A stretch of 64,000 nucleotides of DNA from Diplolepis rosae (taxonomy: Eukaryota; Arthropoda; Insecta; Hymenoptera; Diplolepididae): positions 5,704,001 through 5,768,000 of the forward strand of contig JAPYXD010000403.1 of the NCBI GenBank assembly GCA_030998225.1, written 5' to 3'. Shown here one piece after another: positions 34,453-46,260 of the stretch. The notes beneath the pieces were generated by a model. It ran no database searches. It was given only the letters and a program-made list of their open reading frames with translations, and was not told the DNA's origin. The position numbers and the translations under genes were made by a program. Position 1 is the first letter of the stretch. Each line of letters begins with the position of its first letter.

Positions 34453-35765
34453 TTATAATGGGTGACCTCCGCTGAAACGTCAAAAGGAAATTGAACTTAT
34501 CGAAGCGGACCCGAGGACTCGGGATTACCCTCGGTGTCACCGGCGTTACTAAGGCGGCTAAAATAATGAGCGCCTGGCGTCTCTCGACGCCATATTTATA
34601 AAAGCAACGACCCTGAAAATAAGAACTTAGCATGCAAAAAAAAAGCGGAGCCAAGCAAGGGTTCCGGCTAGGGTGATTATGGATTCGGGAGTCCGGATCA
34701 GGCAAGGTTTTAGGTTAGGAAAGAAATCTTAACCTAAACATAGAAGCTCTTGTGCAAATAAAATAATAAAATAAATTAAGCAAATAAGAACTAGGCTACA
34801 ATTTATTTAGTTATCGGGCAAGGCCCAGGCTCGATACAAATTCAAAAGAGCTGACAACAAAATTTATCAAAATATCGTGGCCAACATGGCTCGTGGTACA
34901 AGAAAATAGGCAAAGCTCTAAGAGAGCCTGAGAGCCATGGTTAAAAAAAGAATAAGAATTTTAATACAGCCCGGAATAGAGTCTCACAGACTTACCGAGG
35001 ATCTGGCCGCGATCTCGCGCCTAACTTCATCCAAGTTAAAGTCTCCGATGGCCTCCATTAGGAGATAAAAGAATAATTTTTCCTCTTTGGCTGTTTGCCA
35101 CTCGGATCGCAATGACAGAATAAAGCTGCGCGCCAAAGGTGTCGCGCAGTTTTATTACATCAGCTGGAAAGGCTAGCGCACGCGCGTCAAGCTCAGGTTT
35201 GCGCGGGCTACTCGTCTTGTGAGGACGACGGCGCCAGGCAACCAATGAGCTGAAGCGTCTATCGGTCAGCTTGCCCCATTGGCTTAAAACGTAGAGGGGT
35301 GCGTTTAAACTACGTTGAGTTTGCACTACACAACACAGCAGTTACAAATAGACAAGGCTAGTTTAAAATGTATAATAAAATTTCTAATTGTTCCAACCCG
35401 TCATGCCCTCTCTATATTAATTATAATAATAATGGTGCGACGGTGTTGGAAACCATAGGCTGCAGCACGTGGTCGTTTCAGATGCCATGCCTGCTGGGTG
35501 ATGCCCTCTGTGGCTTGCCTGTGAACCCCTCTACGTGCGATGGTAACACAGCGATCTCCTTGGCGGCGCCTTTCAAGCTGGTGTTTTTCAATGAAACAAA
35601 TAAAAAAGAAAACGGCCAGAAAGACAATAAAAAAAAATAAAAGAATTTTGTGAGCAGCTCTCAGACTATCCCTGACAGTTTTGAGTTTTAATTAAAAGGT
35701 GGCTTGGGCTCGATCCTGTCGTTGCCGTCGAGGTAAGAAAAGTTAACGTAATTTACCACGTTTCG
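34453..35765 (-). repeat. Gypsy LTR D (5' LTR of copy 2)
   Basis: About 1.31 kb, aligning with LTRs A and C. The outer end reads CCACGTTTCG, where the other copies read CCACGTTACA, so its last bases are altered at the junction with the provirus LTR. The provirus sequence resumes with AACTACAGACG at 35766. Confidence 0.8.
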
Positions 35766-35810
35766 AACTACAGACGACAATATAAACCAGGCTGCAAGGC
35801 CTAAACACAA

Positions 35811-35875
35811 GTCTAAGTCTAAGTCTAAGCGCGTCGGAGTCTGAGTCTAAGCGAGTCTAAGGGAGTCTAAGAGAG
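35811..35875 (+). promoter_or_regulatory. GTCTAAG repeat cluster in the LTR
   Basis: Six close copies of GTCTAAG/GTCTGAG, some separated by CGA or GGA, lie about 250-300 bp upstream of the TATA-like box. The cluster is kept in the 3' LTR at 62813-62878. A tandem short motif at this distance would suit an enhancer that binds one protein several times; that is inference. Confidence 0.5.
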
Positions 35876-36116
35876 CGTACAATCAAGCAGCATCGCTAGA
35901 ACCGGTTTTCGTCGCCGTACCGCAATAAATCTAAGTGGCCGTAATTTCCACGTGTTCGGGAAAACCAATATAATAACAACGGAGTGAATTTCAATAAAAC
36001 TGGATTTAGTGTCATTGTAATCGAGGCATCAAAATAAGGATACCTGTTAAACAAAGGATTGACCTGCCACTGTTGGTCAACAAGGATAATTAGGGCAGGT
36101 ACCCGATTAGCAGAGG

Positions 36117-36176
36117 ATAAATAGAACTTAAGGGATTATCGCTTTCAAGAGACCACCTCATCAAAAAACAACCGGT
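36117..36176 (+). promoter_or_regulatory. LTR TATA-like box and leader splice donor
   Basis: ATAAATAG at 36117-36124 is followed about 50 bases later by CCG/GTAAGT (donor G at 36175), a full consensus 5' splice site. The same arrangement occurs in the 3' LTR (donor near 63178). With transcription starting about 25-30 bases after the TATA-like box, the capped leader would be only some 25 bases before the donor. This suits splicing of one short leader to many downstream acceptors. Confidence 0.55.
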
Positions 36177-36527
36177 AAGTCAAATAACTTTGTTTTTATT
36201 AAAATTCCCTTTTCTCTTTTCTTTTGAGCCCTTTAGACTCACGGTGTGTTTTCTTTAAGGTTGGACCAATCAGACTCGACCAACCAAAGGAAAACAGGCT
36301 GCAACCAACAACTAAAAAGTCGCTTGGGTTAAAATAAATTTGTATTTTCATAATAAATTATTATTAAAAATAATTGTAATTTGATTCATTTGGCTTGTCC
36401 TCTACTTGGTTAATTGTTAATTTTAACAATAAACAGAGGAACATAGTTAGGGTAATTAGCTCTAGACTATAGGTAGGAAATATTTATATTAATTTAAAAA
36501 CTTAGGACGTCACAGAGCTAATTATTC

Positions 36528-36541
36528 TGGTGCATCGGCCG
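36528..36541 (+). other. Provirus primer-binding site (tRNA-Gly)
   Basis: TGGTGCATCGGCCG, after a 13-base spacer from the LTR end, is complementary to the CCA end of tRNA-Gly. It matches 14 bases, where the remnant at 2991 matches 18. Priming of minus-strand DNA synthesis from tRNA-Gly is inferred from this match. Confidence 0.75.
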
Positions 36542-37493
36542 TTGACAAACATCAAGCCTTATGAATTTTTTGCAAATTTTTTCTTGAATAGTTTTCATAT
36601 TTTTCACAAAAATCTCCTGTAATTTCTTTAAAATAATTTAAGTTTAAGTTAAATTTTTCTAATAATTAAAATTATTTTTTCTCAATAACCATTGAACAAG
36701 TCGACAAGTTGGTAGCAGTTTTAATTTTCTTAAAAAATTGAATACAAGAAAATCAAATATATTTTATTTTACAACTTTAAATAAATAAATTATACATAAA
36801 AATATTATCAAAAATTATTATATAGTCTAATAATAATTATTCAAATTCAAATTCAAATTTCCTGTATTCAAGTTTTTACTATGTGAATATAGTTTTAATA
36901 GGTGCCTCTATAAAATATTTTTTTTTTAATACAAAAACAGTGCGTACGAGATTAAATTCAATATTGAGAAATATTTTGCCTCCGCATTTGAGAATTATAA
37001 GCTATTCTGTTTTATTTAAACTATGCCTAAAATTATATTTTTATTGATTTTTCTTCATTTTCGAAAAATTTTAAAAAAGCAAATTTCATATTTTATAATT
37101 TCAAAATATTGCGCAGCTGAAATATTTTTATTATAATATAAAATATAATAATAATAAAATATAAACAATTTTCTTACCATAAAATATAAGATTTGGATTG
37201 TTTAAGGCAGGTTAAAACAATCTTTTGCACAAATTTGATGCTCTGGATACATATATCATGAATTTTTATACAATTTTACACAAATTCTATAAAATTTATA
37301 AAAATTAAATCTCCGTTGTTTCTTCTTTAAATGTTTATTCTTATTTATTAAATTATTGAATTAAAACTCGTCAAATATACAAAAAGAATTATATACTTTT
37401 TATCTAAGAACTTCTTTTTTTTTTTAAATCGTTAAACCTAAATCGATTGAATTCAATAAATTATATTTTTCATCGTCATGAACTTGAATCCAA
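36542..37493 (+). other. Provirus 5' leader, non-coding
   Basis: About 950 AT-rich bases between the PBS and the gag ATG, with no gene. RNA packaging signals would be expected here in a retroelement, but I cannot point to one. Confidence 0.5.
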
Positions 37494-38132
37494 ATGTCTC
37501 TGGAAAATAAGAAAGATAATTTAACAACAAAAAGTATTACTCGTAGTCAGGCTAAAAACAATCCACACTTGCTGAAATTATAGAAGACAATAGGAAAAAA
37601 GCTTTTGAAATTAAGAAAAAAACAGCTGAAAACCAAGATTCGAAAAACCCAAATACTCCTTCAAATACTAGTGCCTCTACGTCCCAAAAATTAGAGTTAT
37701 CAGGAAATCCTAATCAAGATACTAGTATAATAATTAGTTCTAGTATACCTCCAAAAGACCGATCAGCTTTAACAGATTCAATATTATTCGATAAAAGTAT
37801 TTTTGATACACCAAATATAACCGGAAATTCTACTATAGTCGATAAATTTGACCGCACGTTGATTCCAACAAATACATCAAATTATAAAAAACAATTATAT
37901 TTATCTGAATCCTCAGAAGATTCAGATCGTGAATTAAATTACAAATTTCCAAACAAATTAGCAGAAGATCCCGAAAAATCAATTTCTAGCGATCCACAAT
38001 TATTAGAACCTCCAATTACACAATATAAAGAAGAATATTCGCCTATTTCAAATAAAATGACTACCAATAACCCACATATTATAACTGTTGCTCATAATCA
38101 AGTAGTATCATTGCGAGATGCACTAGAAGTTG

Positions 38133-40582
38133 CAGTGTCTCCAGAACGTGGGATTTTTCGGCCCCCACCACGTTCCCATCTGGGAGAAACACATGCAAAC
38201 GTGGCGTGTCAGTGTGTCGGCTCTGCTACACGCTGCGGTCACCAGCTTCGTGTAAAGCCGAAGGTGCACGAAGACGGACTTCGTTACAATGCTTGAGTTT
38301 TCAAGTTATTTTTAGATTTCACGCTTTCGTTTATCGAGTCGAAATTAAGAATTGTATTTTTCTCGAGTACGTGCAAAAGAGGCGCGAAGCAGACGACGAA
38401 TTTGAATTTACGAAGTATATAGTTCAAGAAATAACACTTTTCTTCAATTTCTTGAAGAAAGTCTGCATGAAATAAACATCAGTATGATCTTGGAAAATTT
38501 CATGAGGATTTCAACACTTCAAAAATAAACTTTCAGTGAAATTTAGTGACAATAAATGTATAAAATTTGAATCAATATATAATTTTCCATTCAAATTTAT
38601 ATACTTCTTACTAATTTTGTACATTTAACAATTTTTCAATTAGAACAATATTTTCTATCAAGATAAAATGAACATAAAATTCAAGTTCATAATTTATATT
38701 TTCAGTTATATGTTAGAAATATTTTCATCTCACATTTTTGTAGCCTAAGCACAAACTTTTCATTCCAAAACTTAAAATCTCTACGGAAATGGAAAATTAT
38801 CTAATAGCAGTAGATAAATTAAAAAGCTAAAATATGTGTTTATTTGTATTTCCATATTAACATATAAATATCAATCAACTTTAAATTTTACATAAAAATG
38901 TTCGTTCGAAGTGTTCAAATCTTGTTACAATTTGACAAGATTTTATGGAGGAGTGCAATCTTTTGGATGAAATATTTTGTAGTTCTTAATTTGTCTGTCC
39001 GTCTGAAATCGTAGTAAGATTTTAACAGTAAACAAAAAATTTTCCAATAGAATTCAGGATCAATAATAATTGATTCAGGAAATACTTCAACTCTGTAGAG
39101 CATTTTTGTATTTCGAATTCAAAATGTGTGCTTAAGCCACAAAAAAGTAAGCTGAAAATGTAGATATAAAACTAATTATGTCATGTTTATGTCTTCTTAA
39201 TGGAAAATACTTTGCATATAATTTTCTAATTCGATATTTTTTTAATGTATGAACATTCAAGAAATTGATAAATATTCCATCTTTTTATAGGAACTAAAAA
39301 TTTCCGGATAATGCTTTGATTGAGAAAGCTAAAAATTTGTCAAATATTGATATAAATTGCAATTTTACAATTGCATTATTTTTCAAATATTTTAACATCT
39401 CTTCAATCTTGATAATTCTTACAGAAGTTTATTTCATGTGAGTGACTTTTTCTTTTTCTAATGAAAGATTTCGTAATTCTAAATTCGGCCCAAATCGTAA
39501 CATTGTAAAAAGATTTTAAAACTTCATAAAAATTTTATTTCTGTTTTATTCAAAGTCAATAAATATTCAATGTTTGGAATCGAAATATTAAGTAAATGAT
39601 TTTTAATTTCTGGGAATAAACTGCTTTAATAAGACAATCTTTCTTCTTTGTGAGAAATCTCAATTTTAAAATTAAAATTCTACGCATAGGATACAAAAAC
39701 ATAATATGAAAATACTTTTATTACAGAATTTTGAAATATACAAGTTGACCAATGTTTAATCGAGTAAATCGGCTACTTTAAGCAAAAAATTATGTTAAAA
39801 ATATTTTATCAAAAAAAAATAAGACACATTAAATTACGGTTTAAAATCCACATTCATAGATTGATGGTAAAAGCAGTTTAAAGTTTTTTAATCTTACGTT
39901 TTAGTGACGTATGCACAGACTTTTAATCAGATAAATGAAATGCTTTATAGAAAGTCAAAATTCTCTTATTACTGCACTCAATCAAATTTATAAAGTAAAA
40001 ATATTTTTTAATTGATGCTTTCACTCAATTCTTTAAACATTCATTAATTGAAAATTGTACTCAAAATTTAATCTTGCAGCGTTCCAATATTCCCACAATG
40101 TTACAAAATCTTATTAATCATTATTTTAGTCGAATTATTTTCAAAATATTTAAAAAATAAATGTAAATATTTTGATTAAATACTCTGTCAAATTTTGCAT
40201 TTGACTGATCTTGCAAAATTGTTGAAAGTTTTGAATACCGATAGAAGAAACTTTAAATGAAAATTTATGTCCATAAATGCTTAAAGTTCTATATAGAAAT
40301 ATAAACTACAACATTCTCAAATTTTATAAATAAACTACTAAATTCAAAATTAAAGCGAAAACTTTTAAAACCTTTAACAATCGGTTGCATAGATTCTGCT
40401 CTAATCTTGGACGCAATTAGAGAAATAGGTTTTTTTGCTTTTTTTAGATCTAGTTTTTGCCTTAAACATAAAAGGAAGAAAACACGTTTGAAATATTAAA
40501 ATAAAAAAGCTGGTTCATTCTTAGAGAATCCCAAATATTCTGAAATAAAACTCCTTTCCACAAAACCACGGAGGTAGAGTTT
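38133..40582. repeat. hAT left terminal inverted repeat
   Basis: 2.45 kb from CAGTGTCTCCAGAACGTGG to AACCACGGAGGTAGAGTTT. The first 160 or so bases are GC-rich and very well kept (GTGCACGAAGACGGACTTCG), and the rest is AT-rich. Frames crossing it are accidental, including the one that carries the gag frame on to 38296. Confidence 0.85.
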
Positions 40583-41059
40583 AAGGCTCGTTTTTTTTAC
40601 GTGGTATCCCCTGTAGGCCTAGTCCACGTCCTACGAAACGAAAAGGGTTTTTGCTTTCAAGCAAAAAGAAAAAAGGAAAAAAATGAAGCAAAGTGGTAAA
40701 AAACGCTACAAATGTAGCCCGTACTTCAGGCTTGCCTCTATCAAATGCCAGTATACGTCGAACAAAAATGTTTTGTTTTAAATTAAATAATGAAGAAGTT
40801 TTATTAATTCGGGATGATTTGGGGTGCTTGATTATTGTGAGTCCCCTTGCCTCTCACTTATGCCAAAAGCGAGATATTACTCAATTTCAGTATGTTTTCT
40901 TACTCACAAAATAATAATTAAAACTAAACAATTTCCATACCCGAGGCACGCGAAGAAAGGAATAAAGAACGTATCTCTGATATAAGAAATAAAATTTCAT
41001 TATTTTGTGAGTAAGAAAGGGGTTTAAAATTGATTAACGCCATGCCTTGTCCATTAGAA

Positions 41060-43164
41060 TTAATCCTCTCCTTCGTGAGCGAAGAGCGACAAACCACTTT
41101 CCCTATCACTTTCTGCCATCTCATATAGATTTTCGGTCATTAATTGCAAATGCTTCGAAGTGATGCTCGTTGTTCTGGCTGTTTCAGCTCTCGCCTTTAG
41201 GGCTGATCGAGTAACACAAATTGAGTTGACCGTCCTGTTTCCTGAGCGATTTCTTTTGGAAGTTTTCGCGTCCGTGAGCATGGAGAAACCTCGCTCCGCC
41301 TCAGCATTTGAATGAGGAAGATTCCGAACATGATTCAATACTGAGGTCAAATTTGGAAAAAGTTTTTATCCTGTACTCGTCGAAGATACACCGATACTAG
41401 ACCACATTTCGTCAAAAGATAAATTCGACCACTTTTCTTTGAGTTCCTGTCTGATTTTGAGTAACGAATCCGACTCTTTTTGTACACCTATTCTATCAAA
41501 CGACCCTAAATCTTGACAAACTTTCCAGACCCTAGGAAAAGTTTCGCTTCGATCAGCATAGAAAGCTACTTGAGGCCGGAAAACAGCAACGCAAGACAAA
41601 AAGATGTCATCAAAAGGATTCGATTGCGAATTTCTTCGCTTGATGTGACATAAAATTTCAAGCAATTACGAAGAAATAGATCAACTTCTACTATTTGCAA
41701 TTTCTTGTTTGTAAGTTGCTGCTGGAAATATTCCCGCGTTTCCTTACCAACGTCAATGTCTTGAAGCGGCTTTTGATTACTAGGATCTGCAAAGTTAACA
41801 TTTCTAATGATTTGAAAGAATAAATTCGGTTGAAGAAGACCCTCTTTCAAATAACTGCTAAGAATCCATACGAAGAATTTAGCCGAGTTTGGCTGGAGTT
41901 CCTGAACCATTGTTTCGTGACTTTGAAATTTCGCATTGTATACGTTGAACCTATTCAAAGTAAATTTCAAGAATAGGAAATATGCGAGTGTCAAAGGATT
42001 CTGCATTTTTCCTAACAAGTCTTTGGCCTTCTCTACCTTCTCAGATACGAGGACCATAAGATACTGAAGAATAACTTCCCAATTCTTTATTATAATATCT
42101 ATGCATCGATAGCGGACAAGCCAGCGAGTTTCAGAATGACTAGGAATTTTTTGATAGTCATTTCCTAATTCCAAAACAATCGATCGAAAAATAGCCGTTC
42201 GCTTGGAGCTAGCATTAAGAAAAGCTGGCAAATCTTTGATTAAATCCTCTACATCTGGGATTGTGGCACAAGCATATTTTGCTACAATTGCTGACGAATG
42301 CGAGACACACGGGAAAACAATTAAACGGGGACTTTTTTCCTTTAATTTTGTTTTAAATGAGGACCTATTGCCGACCATCACCTGTGCATTATCACAAGCT
42401 AAAGCACAGATATTAGATAAAGGGATTTTCTGCCCGGACAATGCTTTTTCGAACGCATCAAAAATTTTAGAGGCAGAACAATCCGAATCATTTACATTAA
42501 TAAGCTGGAGCAATTCCACCCTGACAGAAAATGTCGTTGGCTCCACATATCGAACCATTAATGACAGCCACTTTTCTAGAGTCCTGTCGGTCGTTTCGTC
42601 TTCGTACACTGAAAATGATTGCTTACGCAAAATATTTGCCATGCGATCAGTTTCAGCAGCACATACGACGTTATTTACAACTAGGACCATTTTAGTGTGG
42701 CTCAATCTAACGTCTTTTAAAACCGAAGGTTCCATATCTTGGAAAAGTCCTATCAATTCTGATGAAATCGCGAATGGTAAATTATGCTCTACGAAAAATG
42801 TACTAATCCTAATCTCTGCTTCTTGTACTTTCTGTTTGAAAGTAACACTTTCCGGAATCGTGGAATCTGTGAATTCTGAAGCAGAAGAACTTGCTACACA
42901 AGGTTCAACACTGTAAGAATTGGCAGTTACATTAGAAGAATTTTCACTTACTACTCCATAACATTCTAATTTATTTGAAAACTCCTGCTTCTTTCTGTGT
43001 GATAAAGATGCTTCATGCTTTTCAATTTCCGATTTGCCACATAGCAACGTTTTATTGCAAATTTTGCAATGAAATCTTGTTTCATCTGCTAATGTAACCA
43101 CCCACTCTCTCCACGACGGAAATTCCTCAAACTATCCCAATTGAAAGTTTTTTGCATTTTTCAT
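41060..43164 (-). pseudogene. hAT transposase
   Basis: The ATG at 43164 is followed by a stop (TAG, 43134-43132) where a Trp codon is likely. The frame then has an N-terminal zinc finger of BED/C2H2 kind (FHCKICNKTLLCGKSEIEKH ... H). The RNase-H-like core has Asp in YEDETTDRT and Asp in ALACDNAQVMVG, the conserved FPCVSHSS, and a helical insertion. The C-terminal dimerisation block with the last acidic residue reads SNAEAERGFSMLTDAKT. Frameshifts near 41630 and between 41366 and 41350 break the end. It catalyses cut-and-paste transposition by family. This copy looks dead by three lesions, although the target duplication is still perfect. Confidence 0.85.
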
Positions 43165-44088
43165 GACTTTTCTAGCGAGTTGACATTCGTTTGAACCAGA
43201 GTTCAAACGGTGGTCAACCTTCGTTTGAACCTGGCTGTCCTTCAAAACACTCGAATTTGGGTCAACCGGATTACTCATTGTGAACAATAAATTATACGAC
43301 GAAGGAAAACAGAATTATTTGTAAAGAATTAATAAGATGAAAAGCCGATAAAATTGAGCGAATGTGAATAATTTGTAATCTGCACACAAATTAAGTTTCA
43401 CAAAATAAACTTACCCACAAGCATCAAACAATAACGTACGTAAGAGCACTCACGTATCACCAAATAATGATATAATATTCCTACTTTTGCCGTTTTCAAT
43501 AAGGAATTACGATAAAGATATGAAGAATCCACACTCTTGCCTTCTCAAATAACGCACAAAGCGAGAATCAAGTATATCTTAGAAGAAAACAAAAGAAGGT
43601 TGCTATTATTATTTGTTTTCGTCTCCAATTTGACCTCTATACCGTTCGTTTGCGATTTAAAACATTGGTAACTTTTTGACTATTAATCTGATTGAGCTAC
43701 AACTTTTCAGAAAACTTTCTTTACTAAAGTATTAAAATTTTTCTCCTGTAGATAGTTTCAGAAAATGTAGACACTTAATACAATATTAATAAAATCGTAA
43801 AAGTCTGAAAATTTGTTAAGCTAGCGCGAGTGGAAGTAGAGAAAACAATTTTTTTTTAAATGTACTTCTCCCAATTACTTGAAAAATTAGAAGTTTTAAA
43901 AATTTTTGCAAAAGGAAAAACGATGTGCCTTGAAAGTGTGTACAAGTCCTTGAAATTCAAATTCGAACGATTTTTATAATTAATTATCCTGTACATTTAA
44001 AGATACAATTTTTGTATTTGGAATAAGTTTTCTGCAATTACGAAAAAATTTATTTAGAGTACATAAAATTTATTGAACTATTACTAGT
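43165..44088. other. hAT spacer upstream of the transposase
   Basis: About 920 bases with no recognised gene. The part 43185-43270 repeats the theme GTTTGAACCNGNGTTCAAACG / TTCGTTTGAACC, an inverted GTTTGAAC motif, close to the presumed transposase start. It could bind a regulator or the transposase. Confidence 0.4.
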
Positions 44089-46260
44089 AAACTCTACCTC
44101 CGTGGTGGTGTGGAAAGGAGTTTTATTTCAGAATATTTGGGATTCTCTAAGAATGAACCAGCTTTTTTATTTTAATATTTCAAATGTGTTTTCTTTCTTT
44201 TATGTTTAAGGTAAAAACTAGATCTAAAAAAAGCAAAAAAACCTATTTCTCTAATTGCGTCCAAGATTAGAGCAGAATCTATGCAACCGATTGTTAAAGG
44301 TTTTAAAAGTTTTCGCTTTAATTTAAAAAGCAAGTCTTCATAGTATTTTACTAAGTAATGAAAGTATGTCTACAATTGTTTTCTTGAGTCCTACCCAAAG
44401 GTCAAACATGGTGCAAAAATGTCGTAAAATAAGCAAAATGTCTGAATACTTTGAAGAAGTTTTTCTAAATCGATATGTATCATATTCCAATAATATTTAG
44501 GAATATTTATTAAAATATTCATCTTCTAAATTTGTTTGATTAATGTACAGAGTACACTTTATATTTGAAATTTGTATACACTCTAAATCTGAAACAGTCA
44601 AATTTTCACTGATTGAATCAGTGATTTGCATTTTCACTGAATCATCAGTGGAAACAATACTTTTTCACTGTTAAATCAGTTACTTTTCACTGAAGTAATC
44701 AGTGAAATTTGACTGATTCACAGTAACCTATTTTTAGTTATTTAAGTCAGTCAAATTTCACTTATAATCAGTAGATTTTGACTGATTCATATTTGAAATT
44801 TGTACAGTTTTTAAAAAAATCCGAAACTTTTTGAATTTAGTAGTTTATTTATAAAATTTGAGAATGTTGTAGTTGATATTTCTATATAGAACTTTAAGCA
44901 TTTATGGACATAAAATTTCATTTAAAGTTTCTTCTATCGGTATTCAAAACTTTCAACAATTTTGCAAGATCAGTCAAATGCAAAATTTGACAGAGTATTT
45001 AATCAAAATATTTACATTTATTTTTTAAATATTTTGAAAATAATTCGACTAAAATAATGATTAATAAGATTTTGTAACATTGTGGGAATATTGGAACGCT
45101 GCAAGATTAAATTTTGAGTACAATTTTCAATTAATGAATGTTTAAAGAATTGAGTGAAAGCATCAATTAAAAAATATTTTTGCTTTATAAATTTGATTAA
45201 GTGCAGTAATAAGAAAATTTTGACTTTCTATAAAGCATTTCATTTATCTGATTAAAAGTCTGTGCATACGTCACTAAAACGTAATATTAAAAAACTTTAA
45301 ACTGCTTTTACCATCAATCTATGAATGTGGATTTTAAACCGTAATTTAATGTGTCTTATTTTTACTGATCAAATCTTACTACGATTTCAGACGGACAGAC
45401 AAATTAAGAACTACAAAATATTTCATCCAAAAGATTGCACTCCTCCATAAAATCTTGTCAAATTGTAACAAGATTTGAACACTTCGAACGAACATTTTTA
45501 TGTAAAATTTAAAGTTGATTGATATTTATATGTTAATATGGAAATACAAATAAACACATATTTTAGCTTTTTAATTTATCTACTGCTATTAGATAATTTT
45601 CCATTTCCGTAGAGATTTTAAGTTTTGGAATGAAAAGTTTGTGCTTAGGCTACAAAAATGTGAGATGAAAATATTTCTAACATATAACTGAAAATATAAA
45701 TTATGAACTTGAATTTTATGTTCATTTTATCTTGATAGAAAATATTGTTCTAATTGAAAAATTGTTAAATGTACAAAATTAGTAAGAAGTATATAAATTT
45801 GAATGGAAAATTATATATTGATTCAAATTTTATACATTTATTGTCACTAAATTTCACTGAAAGTTTATTTTTGAAGTGTTGAAATCCTCATTAAATTTTC
45901 CAAGATCATACTGATGTTTATTTCATGCAGACTTTCTTCAAGAAATTGAAGAAAAGTGTTATTTCTTGAACTATATACTTCGTAAATTCAAATTCGTCGT
46001 CTGCTTCGCGCCTCTTTTGCACGTACTCGAGAAAAATACAATTCTTAATTTCGACTCGATAAACGAAAGCGTGAAATCTAAAAATAACTTAAAAACTCAA
46101 GCATTGTAACGAAGTCCGTCTTCGTGCACCTTCGGCTTTACACGAAGCTGGTGACCGCAGCGTGTAGCAGAGCCGACACACTGACACGCCACGTTTGCAT
46201 CTGTTTCTCCCAGATGGGAACGTGGTGGGGGCTGAAAAATCCCACGTTCTGGAGACACTG
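44089..46260. repeat. hAT right terminal inverted repeat
   Basis: 2.17 kb, the inverted partner of 38133-40582. It lacks the left-only segment (break near 45361) and has its own insertion at 44325-44835. In it, 44590-44790 is packed with TTTCACTGA / TCAGTGAAA / AATCAGTCAAA words in both orientations. Confidence 0.85.

Larger units (their letters stand above)
16279..35765 (-). mobile_element. Tandem gypsy array: four LTRs, three internals
   Basis: A 19.5-kb insertion in the provirus 5' LTR. On the plus strand the order is LTR A (16279-17590), internal 1 (to about 24230), LTR B (24231-25467, its outer 70 or so bases missing), a short internal 2 (25468-26316), LTR C (26318-27629), internal 3 (to 34452) and LTR D (34453-35765). 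Neighbouring internals share one LTR. All coding regions of internals 1 and 3 run on the minus strand. The flanks AACT (16275-16278 and 35766-35769) fit a 4-bp target duplication, though AAAC/GAAC is also possible. The LTR termini are TGTAACGTGG and GTTATAA in element sense. A single insertion followed by LTR-LTR recombination, or repeated insertion into itself, would give this layout. Confidence 0.8.
35766..36514 (+). repeat. Provirus 5' LTR, piece 3
   Basis: Corresponds to 62767-63516. It contains the GTCTAAG repeat cluster (35811-35875), the TATA-like box, the presumed cap site and a splice donor, then a T-rich U5-like part with AATAAA words. It ends in GGACGTCACA at 36514. Confidence 0.9.
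38133..46260 (-). mobile_element. hAT transposon with TIRs over 2 kb
   Basis: The element is flanked by perfect 8-bp duplications AGAAGTTG (38125-38132 and 46261-46268), as expected for hAT. The ends are CAGTGTCTCC...GGAGACACTG. The inverted arms run 38133 to about 40582 and about 44089 to 46260, exceptionally long for this superfamily. Each arm has private material: about 800 bp at roughly 39020-39840 only on the left, and about 500 bp at 44325-44835 only on the right. Between the arms is one minus-strand transposase gene and two spacers (40583-41059 and 43165-44088) with no other recognised gene. It inserted into provirus gag. Confidence 0.9.

Noticed and set aside
38206..38475. 89-codon plus-strand frame at the left hAT arm, with inverted versions near 46089-46306
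   Set aside because: It lies in the GC-rich terminal repeat of the hAT. It arises in both arms by inversion and has no start context or domain.
42203..42916. 237-codon plus-strand open frame
   Set aside because: It lies entirely antisense to the hAT transposase, has no domain, and its composition follows from the opposite coding strand.
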